Assembly (NCBI GenBank): GCA_007922195.1 | Contig: ML681997.1 | Span: forward strand, 9,883,429 to 9,947,428 | Reading direction: 5' to 3' | Length of the DNA stretch: 64,000 bases | Source: Podocnemis expansa | Taxonomy: Eukaryota > Chordata > Testudines > Podocnemididae | In this document: positions 31,795-43,234 of the stretch, one piece after another | Position numbering within the stretch: position 1 is the first letter of the stretch | How the letters are laid out: the number at the start of each line of letters is the position of its first letter | Position numbers and translations under genes: made by a program | Notes under the pieces: generated by a model | What the model saw: only the letters and a program-made list of their open reading frames with translations | Databases searched by the model: none | Told to the model about the DNA's origin: nothing

Positions 31795-32745
31795 TCTGAG
31801 AGGACTATTTACTTTGATCCCAGGGAGGGATGAAAAGGGAATTAAAAAGAAAGGCAAAAAACACAAGCAAATCCACATAGTTACTTCGAGTGACAAATTA
31901 TTAGATGGTTTTTGACTCTTAGAAAGCAGAAATTAAAAAGTGGCATGGCCCCAAAGCAAACCTTCAGATTCAAAACACTCCCAAGTCTGCGGTGGAATTT
32001 GGACTACTAGCCTGTATCCAAATCTAAATTTCACATACCAGTCCTTAAAATTGCAATGGGTCGATCAAACACTGCCCTACTGAACCCTGGATCATTTCTG
32101 GTATGGTTGAAATAGGAATCTGCATTTTATGGTCCATCCCTAGCCTAAATAGAAAAAGAGCAAAGAAAAAAGTCCCGTAAAACATTTACATACAAAAGCC
32201 TATTAAAAATGCAGTACAAAACAATTCATGTTCTCTCATTATTTTAAAAAATAACAAAGCTTCTAGGAAGTGCTACTGGGATTGTAAGATGGATCTTCAG
32301 TTTTCTACGTAAATTATAGTTCATTGTCTGACGTGACACAAAAACTGGATGAGTTCCTTTCAGCTCCTCCTCCTATTGCCCCAAGAAAGATGCCTGGAGT
32401 TGCTGCGACTTTTGCTCAGGTAAATCAATGTTAGCAAGTTTGCCTACCACTACTATTTATTTTAGGGTTTTCTGTAACTGTCTGCTACAGGGTGTTTTTC
32501 CCCCTACATGCTGGCCCCTGCCATTGACAAGACACTACACTAGATAAACCATTGTTCTGATCCAGCCTGGCAATTCCCAAGTTCTATAGTACTCATCACC
32601 ATAGTAAATAAATGTTTCCTGGACAGCTGCGGCTCATCTTCACAATGAGGCTCCTAGTGGACTTCAGTTTTCCACTATACTTCCCTGCCAGATAAGAAGT
32701 CTCTGCTCGAAGAACCGTTTTTAAAACTGTAATCATTAGGGCTAT
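31795..32745. other. Unannotated stretch
   Basis: Nothing recognised. Confidence 0.4.
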
Positions 32746-32749
32746 TTAC

Positions 32750-32880
32750 AGTGTTCTTGTAGCCATGGTGGTCCCAGGACGTGAGAAATACGGTGGGTGA
32801 GGTAACATCTTTCACTGGAGCAAATTCTGCTGATGAAAGAGACAAACGATCAAGCTACACAGAGCTTCATCTTCTCACTC
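32750..32880 (-). repeat. Unclassified amniote interspersed repeat, copy 2
   Basis: On the minus strand it reads 'agctctgtgtagcttga', 'gtctctttcatcagcag', 'gtgaaagatgttacctca', 'cctgggaccaccatggc' and 'tacaagaacactg'. It has the same word order as 19240-19445, with an additional 3' part preserved. Confidence 0.5.
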
Positions 32881-33154
32881 ATCTTGCCACTCTCAGAGTT
32901 GAGCAGCTGATTGATTTTTTGGTTCACTGGCAGGTCCAAAAACAGTGAAGAAAAAATACTTTGGTTCAGTTGGACTACATCCATTAATTAGCAGTTCAGG
33001 CATTCATAATGATTGTAACGATGAATAATATTTTGTGGAGCACAGAATAAGAGTAAGAATGACCCTGTATCCTCATGGTTAGAGACATCAAGTGGGAGTG
33101 GGACATCCAATTTTAAGTTCATGACCTAATCATTACTTACTTACAGAAAATGGA

Positions 33155-33340
33155 ATAGCTGCTACAGGAAAGATTGAGCAATCCCCAGAACATCAATACT
33201 CAGTAACCTATGCCTCTGAGAGAGAAGGGACACAAGTTCAACATGAGGCAGCAAGAAAAAATGAACCAGCGTCTCCCACGTCTGTGCTCTAACCACTGAA
33301 CCAAAGGTTATAATGGGGAGGTGATTACGTCTCCTGCACT
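33155..33340 (-). mobile_element. tRNA-derived SINE-like fragment
   Basis: On the minus strand 'tggttcagtggttagagcac' is close to a tRNA 5' half with the A box. About 25 bp on, 'gctggttcat' sits at the B-box position. The rest is decayed, and no intact cloverleaf can be drawn, so it is not a tRNA gene. Confidence 0.45.
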
Positions 33341-33344
33341 CTCT

Positions 33345-34055
33345 CATTGGACAAAAACTTCTCAGGAAATTTGATAAAGTTCATAAACCACTTCAGTTTG
33401 ACTAAACCTGCCCGTTAGGCAAATAAAACATTCACCCAGCTTTACTCATCATGCTAGTCAAGGTGGAAACCCTTGGTCAAAGAGAAGGGTCTTCTTCCTA
33501 GATTAGTCTGTTCTGAATGTTTTCCATGTCTGAATTATTTTCCTTTCTCTTTTCACAGTTGAATGGCCTGAGCATGATTTATTCCAGCTCTGACATACCC
33601 TGTTCTGGGTTTCGCATGCTGGATTGCCCCAAAGGAATGCAGCTGTTTCAGTGGGACAGGGACAAAGATACATTCACTGATGTAGCTGTCTGACCTACTG
33701 ACAGCTTTGAAGCTCAGGACCAAGGGTCTGAAACTCAACTTTCACAGGATTCCTTGCCTGTTTTGACTTCCAATGGGACTCATTTAAGCGTTTTGGAAAA
33801 TTTTGCCCTATTTTCCTGAACATAAAGTATAGGAGTCCATTCGCTCCAAAATGTCCATCAGTCGCTTATTCTGACAATTTGTTCAAATCTATTGAAGCAA
33901 GAGGTTTGAATAGGTGATTCTAGTATTCCTCTAACATCTGAAACAATGTTCAAAAATTGTGTGTATTTTACAGGTAGCCCCAAAGAGACAAGTACTATGA
34001 CAGATACTACTGCACACCCTATAATTTGAGCTAATTGAGAAATAAAAGATTATAT
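33345..34055. other. Unannotated stretch
   Basis: Nothing recognised. Confidence 0.4.
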
Positions 34056-34059
34056 GCAC

Positions 34060-34357
34060 AAAATTAAAAGTTTCAAAACCATTGAGCCATTTTCAGGTTT
34101 ACTTATTTTTCTTTCCCCAAAATGAGTCATGATTTCCCCCTACTTTTAAGAGTTCCGAATTAAAGACAACTATCCATTTTCTGTAAATTTTGATAACTAA
34201 TCTATTTGTTGGGTTTTTTTAAATAAAAACTTGGAAAAATATTCAAAGGCACAATATTTTCACAAAAAAATGAAAAAGTTTTACATCAATCATTTATTTT
34301 ACCAAAAAAGGGTTATTTAAACATTTCTGTTCAATAAAATATCAACCAGCTCTAACT
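34060..34357. repeat. AT-rich TIR-type repeat (probable)
   Basis: A/T-tract block ending 'caaccagctcta'. That is the same terminus, reversed, as the 37664-37890 block. The left end is not resolved. Confidence 0.35.
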
Positions 34358-34359
34358 GC

Positions 34360-35595
34360 CATGCATAGACTCTGATGTCTCTGCTTCTGTTTGAGACAGC
34401 CATGCTGGACACCATAGGAAGAAAATATACCTTCCAGTAAATTAATTCATATATAGCATTCTAAATACGTAAGATACATTTAGTGTAAATGTTAAGGGTA
34501 GGGAATATCTTTCCCTACACATTGGTACTGCACCCGTCACAATGGAATCCAGATCTCCATTGGCCTTTTTGGCACTAACTCAATACATAAAATTAAATTA
34601 ACAACAATAATCATAAAAGTAAGTTGACAAATTTGTCCATGTGGAAAGGTGTCCAATACTCATGTATTCTTTTCACAAAAATTTCTCTATAAACTATATA
34701 TAAATCACAGAGACATCTCATGATACTTCGTCTTCCTCATTTACAAACAGCTCAGTTAGATGGGGTGAAGACATCCAAAGTTTATGAAGAGTTTGACAAC
34801 TTCAGTAACTGCTTTAAAGATTTCATATTAATGTTTTTGCTTGTCTTTGATATTCATGGAGAAAAACAACATGAACATGTCTAGGTAGTGGAATCTGAGG
34901 TCTGTTTCACATTGTGCATGTCTTTAGACACTTTTCTGTATGAAAAACAGATATCTGCTTATTTCCTGTGGTGCTACAAAACTGATTGCCTTCTACTGAC
35001 ATACCTCTATGAAAACTTTTGTATGAATAAAGAAGCTGAGGATATAACTAAGGAATTGGAGAATGTTCTAATTGAATTACTTTCTTGGCACGGCATTAAC
35101 GTTAACATTTCCATCAAAATGTAACATAATTTTGACAAATGGATTAAAGATCCAGAATAAATACCTTTGGCTAGTTGGCTTTTTCAAAGGAACAATCATG
35201 ATGTATATTAGTAACACCTTCTAGGATATAATTTACATCTGCATTATTATAGTAACATGGAAGACTGTAATGTCTGTAAAGCACAGGTCCCAAGACAAAG
35301 AAAAACTCTGGCCTAAAAAATGACCCAGAGAACTGGAATCATCATAAAAACAGGACATATGCTATATATTTCCAGGGCAAATGAATATCTACTTCCATAA
35401 CACTAAATATACAGTTCAGTTTTGATTTACTTTCAGAGAGTCAAGAAATTATTAAAACCATTTTGAAATTACAACTTTTATGTTTTACCTTTCTATCAAA
35501 ATTTATTTATTAAAAAATCCTACCTTCTGACTTCATGAACTGCTAGTGTCAATTTTACACATATACATATGAAGGCACGCACAGAGAGCTTGAGG
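34360..35595. other. Unannotated AT-rich stretch
   Basis: No recognised gene. The plus frame 34888-35124 is 78 codons without motifs. Confidence 0.35.
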
Positions 35596-35597
35596 AA

Positions 35598-36790
35598 CAG
35601 CTGTTACTCCTGGGGAAATTCCACACCAAAAAATTAAAAAGTTCTGCACACAGTATTCTAAAATTTGGCAAAATTCTGCACGTTTTATTCGTCAAAATAA
35701 CATAATAAAATCACACCAATTTCAATTATGTTGATAATTTATTTCAGAATGCCTGTCAGCAAGCATTAACAGTAATAATACAGACAAAAAACATTTAGGA
35801 AAGATTTTGGACAGATAGATTCCTTATTGGACACATTAATACAGAACTTTGAGCAATTCACTTAAACTAAAATACAGACATATTTCCTGCTCCCTCTGAA
35901 GCAGAGCAAAGGCTTTGGGGGAGTTGAGTAGTGAAGGAGTTGAAAGAGATGGAAAAAGCGAGGAAGTGAACTTGGAGGATTGTTGGGTGTGAGTGGAAAA
36001 AGTATGGAACACGCAAGGCCAGATTAATGTAGGGGCTAAATACCTGGCCCCAAGCCTAAAGGTGGGGTGGGCCCTGGACTCCAGCCCCTATGGCCCTTGC
36101 CTAATCAACCACCCTGCTGCACCTCTCAGAGCCGGTGGGACTTGGGGAGTACTGGGAAGGCCTCCGCCTTGCTGGCACTGGGGAGGGGGGAGGCAGGGCC
36201 CTGGGGCCAGAGGACAGGCTGCATGCTCCTGCCCCACCCCTGGGTCACCTTTTCTGTCCCCAGGGGCGGGGTGAGCCAGTGCCTATTTGCTTCAGTTTGG
36301 GGGAAGGTCTGGACATGGTTGGCACACTGTGCAGTCTCCCATGTGGCTTTCCCGAGCACACAGCCCTGGTAGGCTGAACTAGAGACTATACCGCATGCCA
36401 GCTGGCCCTGCCGCCCGCAGGGGCAGACCAGCTGGACCAGGGACAGGCTGGAGAGTGGACTCTGGCCCCATGCCCCTCTCTAGCACTGGCTGCCCAGAGG
36501 CTGTTGTGATGGGCTCCATGTAAACCCTGGCTGACCCCTTGCCTCTCCCACACAAAGATCTTCAAAGCATCTGACGAAGTGGGATTTTCTCCTACAGAAG
36601 CTCATGCAATAATTAAATGTTAGTGTTTAAGTGCCACAGGACTCTGCTTGTTTTGCTGAACTAGACTAAGACAGCTACCCCTTTGAATCCAGCAGCATTA
36701 CCGTTCTGCAGAGGAAAAAAAATCTGTGCAGAACATGAACTCTGCATGTGCGCAGTGGTGCAGAACTGCCCCCTGGAAATAAACTGTAAC
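35598..36790. mobile_element. Composite hAT-like element region with nested inserts
   Basis: The left edge 'cagctgttactcctgggg' and the reverse complement of the right edge 'cagtttatttccaggggg' look like paired hAT-type termini. Both inner flanks speak of 'ttctgcac', typical of a turtle hAT family. Between them sit a GC-rich block 36010-36556 of unknown class and a PLE tail 36557-36686. I found no clean 8-bp target duplication, so a single element with nested insertions is only the simplest reading. Confidence 0.45.
36557..36686 (+). mobile_element. Penelope-like element 3' tail
   Basis: 'cttcaaagcatctgacgaag', 'tgggattttctcc', 'agaagctcatgcaat', 'gtgccacaggactctgc' and 'actaagacagctacccctt'. 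This is the PLE tail including its last segment. Confidence 0.7.
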
Positions 36791-36794
36791 TCTC

Positions 36795-37660
36795 CCTTCA
36801 GTGGCATATCACAAATCTCCATAACACAAACCTTGTCTCTGCTAGTCAACTGGCTTTCCTCATCCCTGATGATGGAAACTACTCTCATGTTTACATCTCT
36901 ATTATTACAAACAGGTCTGTAGACCCAGAAAGGTTCCCCATGAAGAAGGAGCTTGAAGACACCATTCTGAACATTTCCTTCCCTTGACAAACCACATATT
37001 TATTAGTTACCATTGTTTCAACGTAAAATGTTCTCTCTTTTGTTGAAGCTTCTTGTGCCTGACAATTTTAAAAACTGAAAAATAAATTTAATATCCATCT
37101 CACATAACTTTGCCAGGCCTGAGTTATGAGACAGCTGAGCCATCAATGTTGCTGCTTGCATCACACCTGAGACAGGACATTATGCTGGAACCCACAGAGT
37201 TTATAGTTAAATTGGAACCGGAAATCCGCAGGCAGCTCTTTGTTAGCAGCTACGTCTACAGTGAAGCAAAAGATTTGGCCTGCAGCTGCTTTGTCATCAC
37301 CATTTGGTCTGCATTCAAACACGCAACACATGGTAAGACCCTCCCCCAAGCACTTCAGTGAGCACAAAACAAATGGGACAGATTCACCATTTGCTCATCC
37401 AGTGCCAGGCCATTACACAGCCATCAGTGATGGCAGCTCCACAGCTGATCTGAGACTCCATTTTGCAGCCCAGTGATTATTCTGCAGCAAGAATTTAACA
37501 CTGATTATCTGGGATGGTAGAACAAACTCAGGACTCATGCTTAATTGCCCTAAACAGAGGGGTGAGAAACAAATGGAAGAACCAGTCTTTTTAGTATGTC
37601 ACTTAATAAAGTTCAAATGTTTACATTTCCCCATGCAGGCCAGTAGGGTTAGCAATTTTG
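36795..37660. other. Unannotated stretch
   Basis: The plus frame 37110-37361 (83 codons) and its antisense are both open. I see no known motif and do not call a gene. Confidence 0.35.
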
Positions 37661-37663
37661 GAC

Positions 37664-37890
37664 TAGAGCTACTTAAAAAACAGATTTTGTTTCACAATTC
37701 TCTCCTCTCCCCAATAAAGTTCATTCATCTTTCTATTAAAGTTCAAGATCTTGAAGATTTTTTTTTCAAAATCTGATTGATATGTTTATCTAGTACTTGA
37801 TAAATTTATCACCAAAAAAAGTAAAAAATGCAGTTTTTTAATCAAAATTTCAACATAAAATCAAAACTTGAAAAATTTCAACTAGCTCTA
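37664..37890. repeat. AT-rich TIR-type repeat
   Basis: The left edge 'tagagctacttaaaaaa' and the reverse complement of the right edge 'tagagctagttgaaatttt' form a short terminal inverted repeat around an A/T-tract interior. It is probably a MITE-like element, class undetermined. Confidence 0.45.
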
Positions 37891-37894
37891 TTTA

Positions 37895-38560
37895 AGAATA
37901 ATTTATGATCATTACTTGAATAAAAAAAATCCCAAGTTTTGTTAACAAAGCTCTTGCATCTCCAACTACTCAGAAGATGTAATTTTCTCTTCTCTTTCCA
38001 ATACAAAGCTGGACACAAGGGACCAAGACAGTAGATCACTGCAGGATACTCTGTTTAAGTCCACCCTGAAAACCTTGTGTTGATCACAAGTACGGGTGTG
38101 CAGACTGTGGCAAAGTAATTACATAAGGGTCTTGGGCTGTGGGAGTTGGTGATATGCCAGTTGCATAAGTTTCACTTAAGCTTATTTTTTAGTGAGTTGA
38201 AGTCTCAGCATCCAGTAGATAAGGGACATAAACACATAAATCCCGTTATTGTATCTGCACATAAAGAGCTTGGCACAGAAGGAAAGAAACAAATCGTAAA
38301 TGATACTTCCAAACAACATGATTAGGTTTGCAGTGTGACCAACAGAAGAAAAGGAAAGGAATAAAGGAAGAAAATGAACACAGAATGAGGCAGTACAAGT
38401 AAGGGAAAATTTTATATAACAGGGACCTTGTGGCCAGAGGAAAAAGGGGTTCAAAAGAAACGCTGAAAAATTCCTTCTCAAGGTGTTAAAATGTTGTAGA
38501 CCAAAGTCTCATGTCAAAATTACCGAACTACAGGGGACTAGATAATTCACAGGACAAGAA
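37895..38560. other. Unannotated AT-rich stretch
   Basis: Nothing recognised. The minus frame 38182-38481 is hydrophobic and without family motifs. Confidence 0.35.
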
Positions 38561-38649
38561 AAGTAATCATAGAATCATAGAAACTGCAAAGGACCATGAG
38601 AGGTCATTGAGTTCAGTCCCTTGCACTCATGGCAGGTACAAGTACCCTC

Positions 38650-38994
38650 TTAAAACATCCCTGACAGAGGCTTGTCTAACCTGCTTGTAAAACTTCCAAA
38701 AAGACGGAGACCCCACAGCCTCCTACGCAACTTATTCCAATAGTTAATCGCCCTGACGCTTAGGAATTTTTTCCTAATGTCCAACCTAAATCTCCTTTGC
38801 TCTAATTTAAGCCCATTGCTTCTTGTCCTATAATCAGTGGTTAAAGAGAACAATTTTTCTCCCTTCTTGTAACACCCTTTTTGATACATGAAAAGTTTTA
38901 TCATGTCCCCTCTCAATCTCCTGTTTTCCACACAAAACAAACCCAGTTGTCTCAATCTTCCCTCATAAGTCAAATGTTCCAGACCTTTAATCAT
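38650..38994 (-). pseudogene. CR1 reverse transcriptase C-terminal fragment
   Basis: A 114-residue open piece equivalent to the thumb/C-terminal part of the CR1 at 48900-49250 (same order: [37 protein letters not shown]). No catalytic residues remain. Confidence 0.8.
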
Positions 38995-39508
38995 TCATGT
39001 TTCTTTTCTCTGGACCCTCCCCAATTTGTCCACATCTTTCCTGAAATGAGGTGCCCAAAACTCCCTCTACACACATGGCTTGCTACGCCAGTATAGAAAG
39101 CTATACGGTTGGTTTCACATGATTTGTTCTAGACAAATCCATGCTGACTATCATTTAGCACCTTATTCTCTTCTAGATGATTGCAAATTGATTCCTGAAT
39201 TATTTTCTCCATTACTTTTCCTGGTACAGAGCTTAAGCTGACTGGTCTACAATTCCCTGGGTTGTCCTTAATTCCCTTTTTATAGATGGGCACTATTTTT
39301 TTTTTCTTTTCCAGTCCTCTGGGACTTCTGCAGTCTTTCATGATTTTTCAAAGATAATAGCCTGTGGTTCAGATGTCCTGAGTCAGCTCCTTGAGTATTG
39401 TAAGGTACCTATTCTCAGGGCTTGATGACTTGAAGACATCTAACTTGACTAGGTAATTTTAACTTGTTCCTTCCCTATTTTAGCTTCTGATCCTATCTCA
39501 TTTTTGCT

Positions 39509-39664
39509 GCCCTCCCCTACATCAGGCATCCAGTCACCACCAACCTTGCTAGTGAAGACCAAAAAGAAAAAATCATTATTTCCTCTGCCCTCCCCTACAT
39601 CAGGCATCCAGTCACCACCAACCTTGCTAGTGAAGACCAAAAAGAAAAAATCATTATTTCCTCT
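39509..39664. repeat. Perfect 78-bp tandem duplication inside the CR1
   Basis: 39509-39586 and 39587-39664 are identical over 78 bp. 78 is a multiple of three, so the minus-strand frame gains 26 residues (FTSKVGGDWMPDVGEG repeated) without a shift. Identity shows the duplication is much younger than the decayed CR1 around it. Confidence 0.9.
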
Positions 39665-40358
39665 GCCATTTCCACATTTGTTATTATTTTTCTCTCTTTG
39701 TTGAGTAATGGACCTATGCTGCCCTTGGTCTTCCTCTTGTTTCTAATGGATTTTAAAAATGTTTTTGATTACCCTTAACACCTTCAGCTAGTTTGAGTTC
39801 AGTTTGTACTTTGGCCTTTCTGATTTTTCCCCTACATAACTATGTTATTTGTTTATAGTCATCTTTCTGATTTGTTCAAGATTCCACTTTTTGTAGGATT
39901 CTTTCTTCATTTTTAGATGATTGAAAATCTCTTGGTTAAGCTGGATGGTCTCTTGCCATACTTCCTAGCCTTCCTATGCAGTGGAATAGTTTCCTCTTGT
40001 GCCCTTAATACTGTCTCTTTGAGAAAATGCCAACTGTCTTCAGTTGTTTTTCCTCTTAGACATACTTTCCATTGGATCCAGCCTACCAACTCCGAGTCTG
40101 CCAATGTCTGCCTTCATCATCTTTATTTTGGTGTTGTCTCTCCTACCATTCCTTAGAATCATGAACTCTACCATTTCATGATAACTTCCACCTATGCTAT
40201 ATTCCACTTTCAAACTGTCAACCAGGTCTTCTATGTCAAAATCAAGTCAGGAATGTCCTTTCCCCAAGTAGCTTTCTGCACTTTTTGAAATAAAAACTTG
40301 TCCCCAATACGTTCGAAGAACGTTTTGGATAATCTATGCCTTGCAGTGTTTTCCCCAA

Positions 40359-40413
40359 CAGATGTCTAGGTAGTGGAAGTCCCTCATCCCCCCTTCAACT
40401 ACCCAGACATCTG
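40359..40413. repeat. Inverted repeat at the CR1 5' edge
   Basis: Arms 40359-40379 and 40393-40413 are reverse complements over 21 bp with two mismatches, separated by 13 bp. Because of this, the plus strand also reads FNYPDIC, the endonuclease box of CR1, although the element lies on the minus strand. Confidence 0.7.
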
Positions 40414-40880
40414 TAATGAGAAAGTTTTTCCCCTTCATATTGTTGATATGAACTGAGTATGGTTCAGCAGCTGTTATATTCCTTTTTGTGCTCAAATTAA
40501 CAGGAAATGCGCTTAGATCCTATTTCTTTGATTGACTCTGCTAATCTGAGAGTCTGGAGACAAAACTAACCCACATATCCTATAATCTAAAAATCCACCG
40601 AAACCAAACATTTACCAGAGGAGCTTCTTGACGTGCTGTCACAGATAGTGATTAAAGTTCATGAGACTCATCTTGTTGGGAGATATCAGCATCCAGATGC
40701 CAAACCTCCTATGCCAAACTTTACAAAGAAGGTTTCTCATTGGACCGAGATATAGCTGCCATATCCTGGATTAAATCTTTGGGCTGGCAGTGGTCACAAG
40801 AACTACCACATGCACTGGTCAGACCACTTGGTCCTTCAAGCACGAAAAGAAGATAAGATGAGTAGGCCAGAAGAAGTTGC
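40414..40880. other. Unannotated stretch upstream of the minus CR1
   Basis: It could be further decayed CR1 sequence, but no motif is visible. Confidence 0.3.
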
Positions 40881-40892
40881 CATGCTAGTATG

Positions 40893-41346
40893 TGGAGCCG
40901 TAACAAGGGCAGGGCAAACAGGGCAAAGCCCCAGGCACCGAATTTTAGAGGGCACCAGACCCTGCCTAGCCCCGAAGAAGAATGTTCCTTTGCCAAAGGC
41001 ACATTTCTCTGGGATTCAGGCTGGACTGAGGCTGAGGAAGTTCAAAGTCATTGCTTAGGTGCATGCTGGGGGCGGGGGGAGGGAAGAGGGGAAGAAGCAC
41101 CAGCCTCCTGGGACCTGTGGCCAGGTAAGGGGAAAGGTGTGGGCACCCTGTCAGGGAACAGGATGGGAAAGCTGTTCCTGGGGACTGGGCTCAGCCAGCA
41201 GGGTGGGTGCCCACCTGGCTCTGGGGACTGGGGCCAGATCCAGCTCTTCACCACCAGAACGGATTGGGCCCCAGGCTGGATCGGTGCCCGGGAGGGGGGC
41301 TTTAAGGCTGCTTGCCCTGGGTGTCAGAAGACTAGTTATGGCCCTG
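40893..41346. mobile_element. 454-bp hAT-type element, perfect 8-bp target duplication
   Basis: Flanked by 'ctagtatg' at 40885-40892 and again at 41347-41354. The left end 'tggagccgtaacaag' pairs imperfectly with the reverse complement of the right end 'cagggccataactag'. The interior is GC-rich with open frames on both strands but no transposase motifs, so it is non-autonomous. Confidence 0.75.
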
Positions 41347-41359
41347 CTAGTATGCCCCA

Positions 41360-42690
41360 AAAATGCCAAATTCCAAAATTTATTTATGGAAAACTATACA
41401 AGCAAAAAGCCATGGTGTAGAAAATTTATCAAGGGAATTAAAATCATTCCCTGACTATTACTGCAGAGACTTCTGCACTGACAGACCTTCTCCTACCTCT
41501 TCTCAGAAAACACGCAGCAGAAAAAGAGCAGGGAAAAAAAACAGCTTGAGCATGGGTGGTGGAAAATATATTCTGATACAGAAATCTAGGACAAAGAATT
41601 TCTACAAATCTTTGACACTGCTGTGAAGGAGGTAAAGAGCCCTCCTTTCCTCTACTAACAAGCAACAAAATCCCTCCCTCACAGAACATTTCTGTGCAAT
41701 ATATTGCTTAAAAATCCAGACTGTCTCCATTCAACAGTAAAGCAACATTTTTTCACCTGTATGAGGGGTGGCCTCTTTGACCACAGAGACATTGTGAACA
41801 TGACCAGAAACATAAAACATTTTCAAATAAATGTGTAAAAAATACTTTCTGATGAAACCTGTGACCATGACACATCTGTGGGAATTTAGTGAAATTGTCA
41901 GCATGCTGGTTTAAATGACATTTTACTCAAACTGGGCATATTCACTGTGCCTTTGTCTAACCATTGAATAAGCAAAGTAACAAGACTTGTAATCTAGCTA
42001 ATTTTTGTCTCATTCCCTGCCCATTAAAGAATATATTTCAAATGTTCTTGGTTTAATGAATATAAGGAGGAGATTAAGCTACTATACCAAAAAAATCACA
42101 TTTCACTGAAATTTCTGAGATTCTAAGAGACTAACTACTCCTAATTTCTGATTTTTTTGAATGAAATCATTTCCCTTCCTCATGGCTGCACAAGCAGAAT
42201 AATCATTAAATGCTAGAATCTGTGCACCATAAGGAAGACCAAACTTTATACAAAAGGGACTTGACCGCTAGCTTCTCTTTAACTACAGACTTAGCTAACA
42301 AACTCATTAAATTATTCAAGGTTAGCATGTGACCAATTAACTCAGCATTGCGAAAGAATTAACCTGATGCATTTAGGAGACGTAAGCTTTAGACACCTGA
42401 GACACCAGATAGTTTCACAAGTCCCTATTTTGAGACTGGATGGAGTGTTGCTTTTATCAACAAACATTCCAACTGGCTTACTTCAGTCTGAAGTGCACCA
42501 CATAGGGGCAGTTGCTATAGAGTACATACTGCACTAAAATAATCAGTCATGGGGAAGCACGCTTCTTGCGCTCCAAGAGTATAATCCAGCAGTAAGCATG
42601 ACGCATTCCAAGAACTCACAAATCATTCCAAAAGCTAAATTACTCATCATCAGTGAGTCTTACTCAATTCAGGTGATGCCCATTATCAAT
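41360..42690. other. Unannotated AT-rich stretch
   Basis: Nothing recognised. Short open frames at 41363-41689 overlap on both strands. Confidence 0.4.
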
Positions 42691-42699
42691 ATCTTATTT

Positions 42700-43225
42700 C
42701 AGGGGTCAGCAACCTTTGCCGACCACTGTGCCGGTCCTTCCTCCTGACCCTGAGCTGATGCCTGTGGCCCCCTCTGCTGAAAAAATATGGCGGCTGCCTG
42801 AAAATTCAGCAGCAACCGTGGCTGGAGTGGGAGCACTTCCCAGGCATGCCAAGGAAAGAAGTCACTCAAGAGTGGCTCATCATGGTGGTGTGCCTGTGGA
42901 CAGGGGTCTCCAGGCATGCCACAAAAGCAGCGGCTCCTTTCAGGGGCTCCCAGGCATGCTGCAGAAAGAAGCTGCCCAGAGTGGCTCCTTTGAGGAGCAT
43001 CACACTACATAGAGGAGCCACTCCAGGCAGCTTTTTTTTGTGTCACATGGAGGCAAAGGCATGAGGGGTCCTCTTGTGTGCCAGCTGCAACCGAAGGAAG
43101 CCACCCAGAGTGTCTTTCAGTGGCAGGAGTGGCAATTTCTGCGGTACTGCAGAGGGTGCCACGTGCCACTCTGAATAGGCTTGGGTGTCACCGTTGGCAC
43201 ACATGCCAAGAGATGCCTAATCCTG
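42700..43225. mobile_element. 526-bp hAT-type element, perfect 8-bp target duplication
   Basis: Starts CAGGGGTCAGCAACC, a canonical hAT terminus, and ends in a decayed partner 'atgcctaatcctg'. Flanks 'tcttattt' (42692-42699 and 43226-43233) are identical. The interior repeats 'caggcatgcc' and 'agaggagc..ctcca' phrases and has no transposase. It is non-autonomous. Confidence 0.85.
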
Positions 43226-43234
43226 TCTTATTTT

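Larger units (their letters stand above)
38565..40413 (-). mobile_element. CR1 with RT-core deletion and internal duplication
   Basis: On the minus strand it reads endonuclease end ([11 protein letters not shown], about 40380-40350), linker (ETVLRAQEETIPLHRKARK, about 40020-39965), RT start (VPIYKKGIKDNPGNCRPVSL, about 39300-39240; SQHGFV at about 39130), then a jump near 39065 straight to the C-terminal RT part (MIKGLEHLTYEGRLRQLGLF at 38994; RFRLDIRKKFLS). The 3' tail 'catagaatcatagaa' repeats are at 38570-38582. The catalytic RT core is missing. Confidence 0.85.

Noticed and set aside
33155..33340. Possible tRNA gene on the minus strand
   Set aside because: Only the 5' half resembles a tRNA. 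No acceptor pairing or intact B-box loop, so it is a SINE-like relic.
35993..36377. Overlapping open frames on both strands
   Set aside because: GC-rich insert composition, no conserved motif.
37110..37367. Overlapping sense and antisense open frames of about 80 codons
   Set aside because: No recognisable family and no splice-site support. Could not justify a gene.
40393..40413. A plus-strand CR1 endonuclease box (FNYPDIC)
   Set aside because: Explained by the inverted repeat 40359-40413. No further plus-strand CR1 sequence follows.
40890..41454. Open frames of 176 and 131 codons
   Set aside because: They start and end across the boundaries of the 454-bp hAT-type element and have no motifs.
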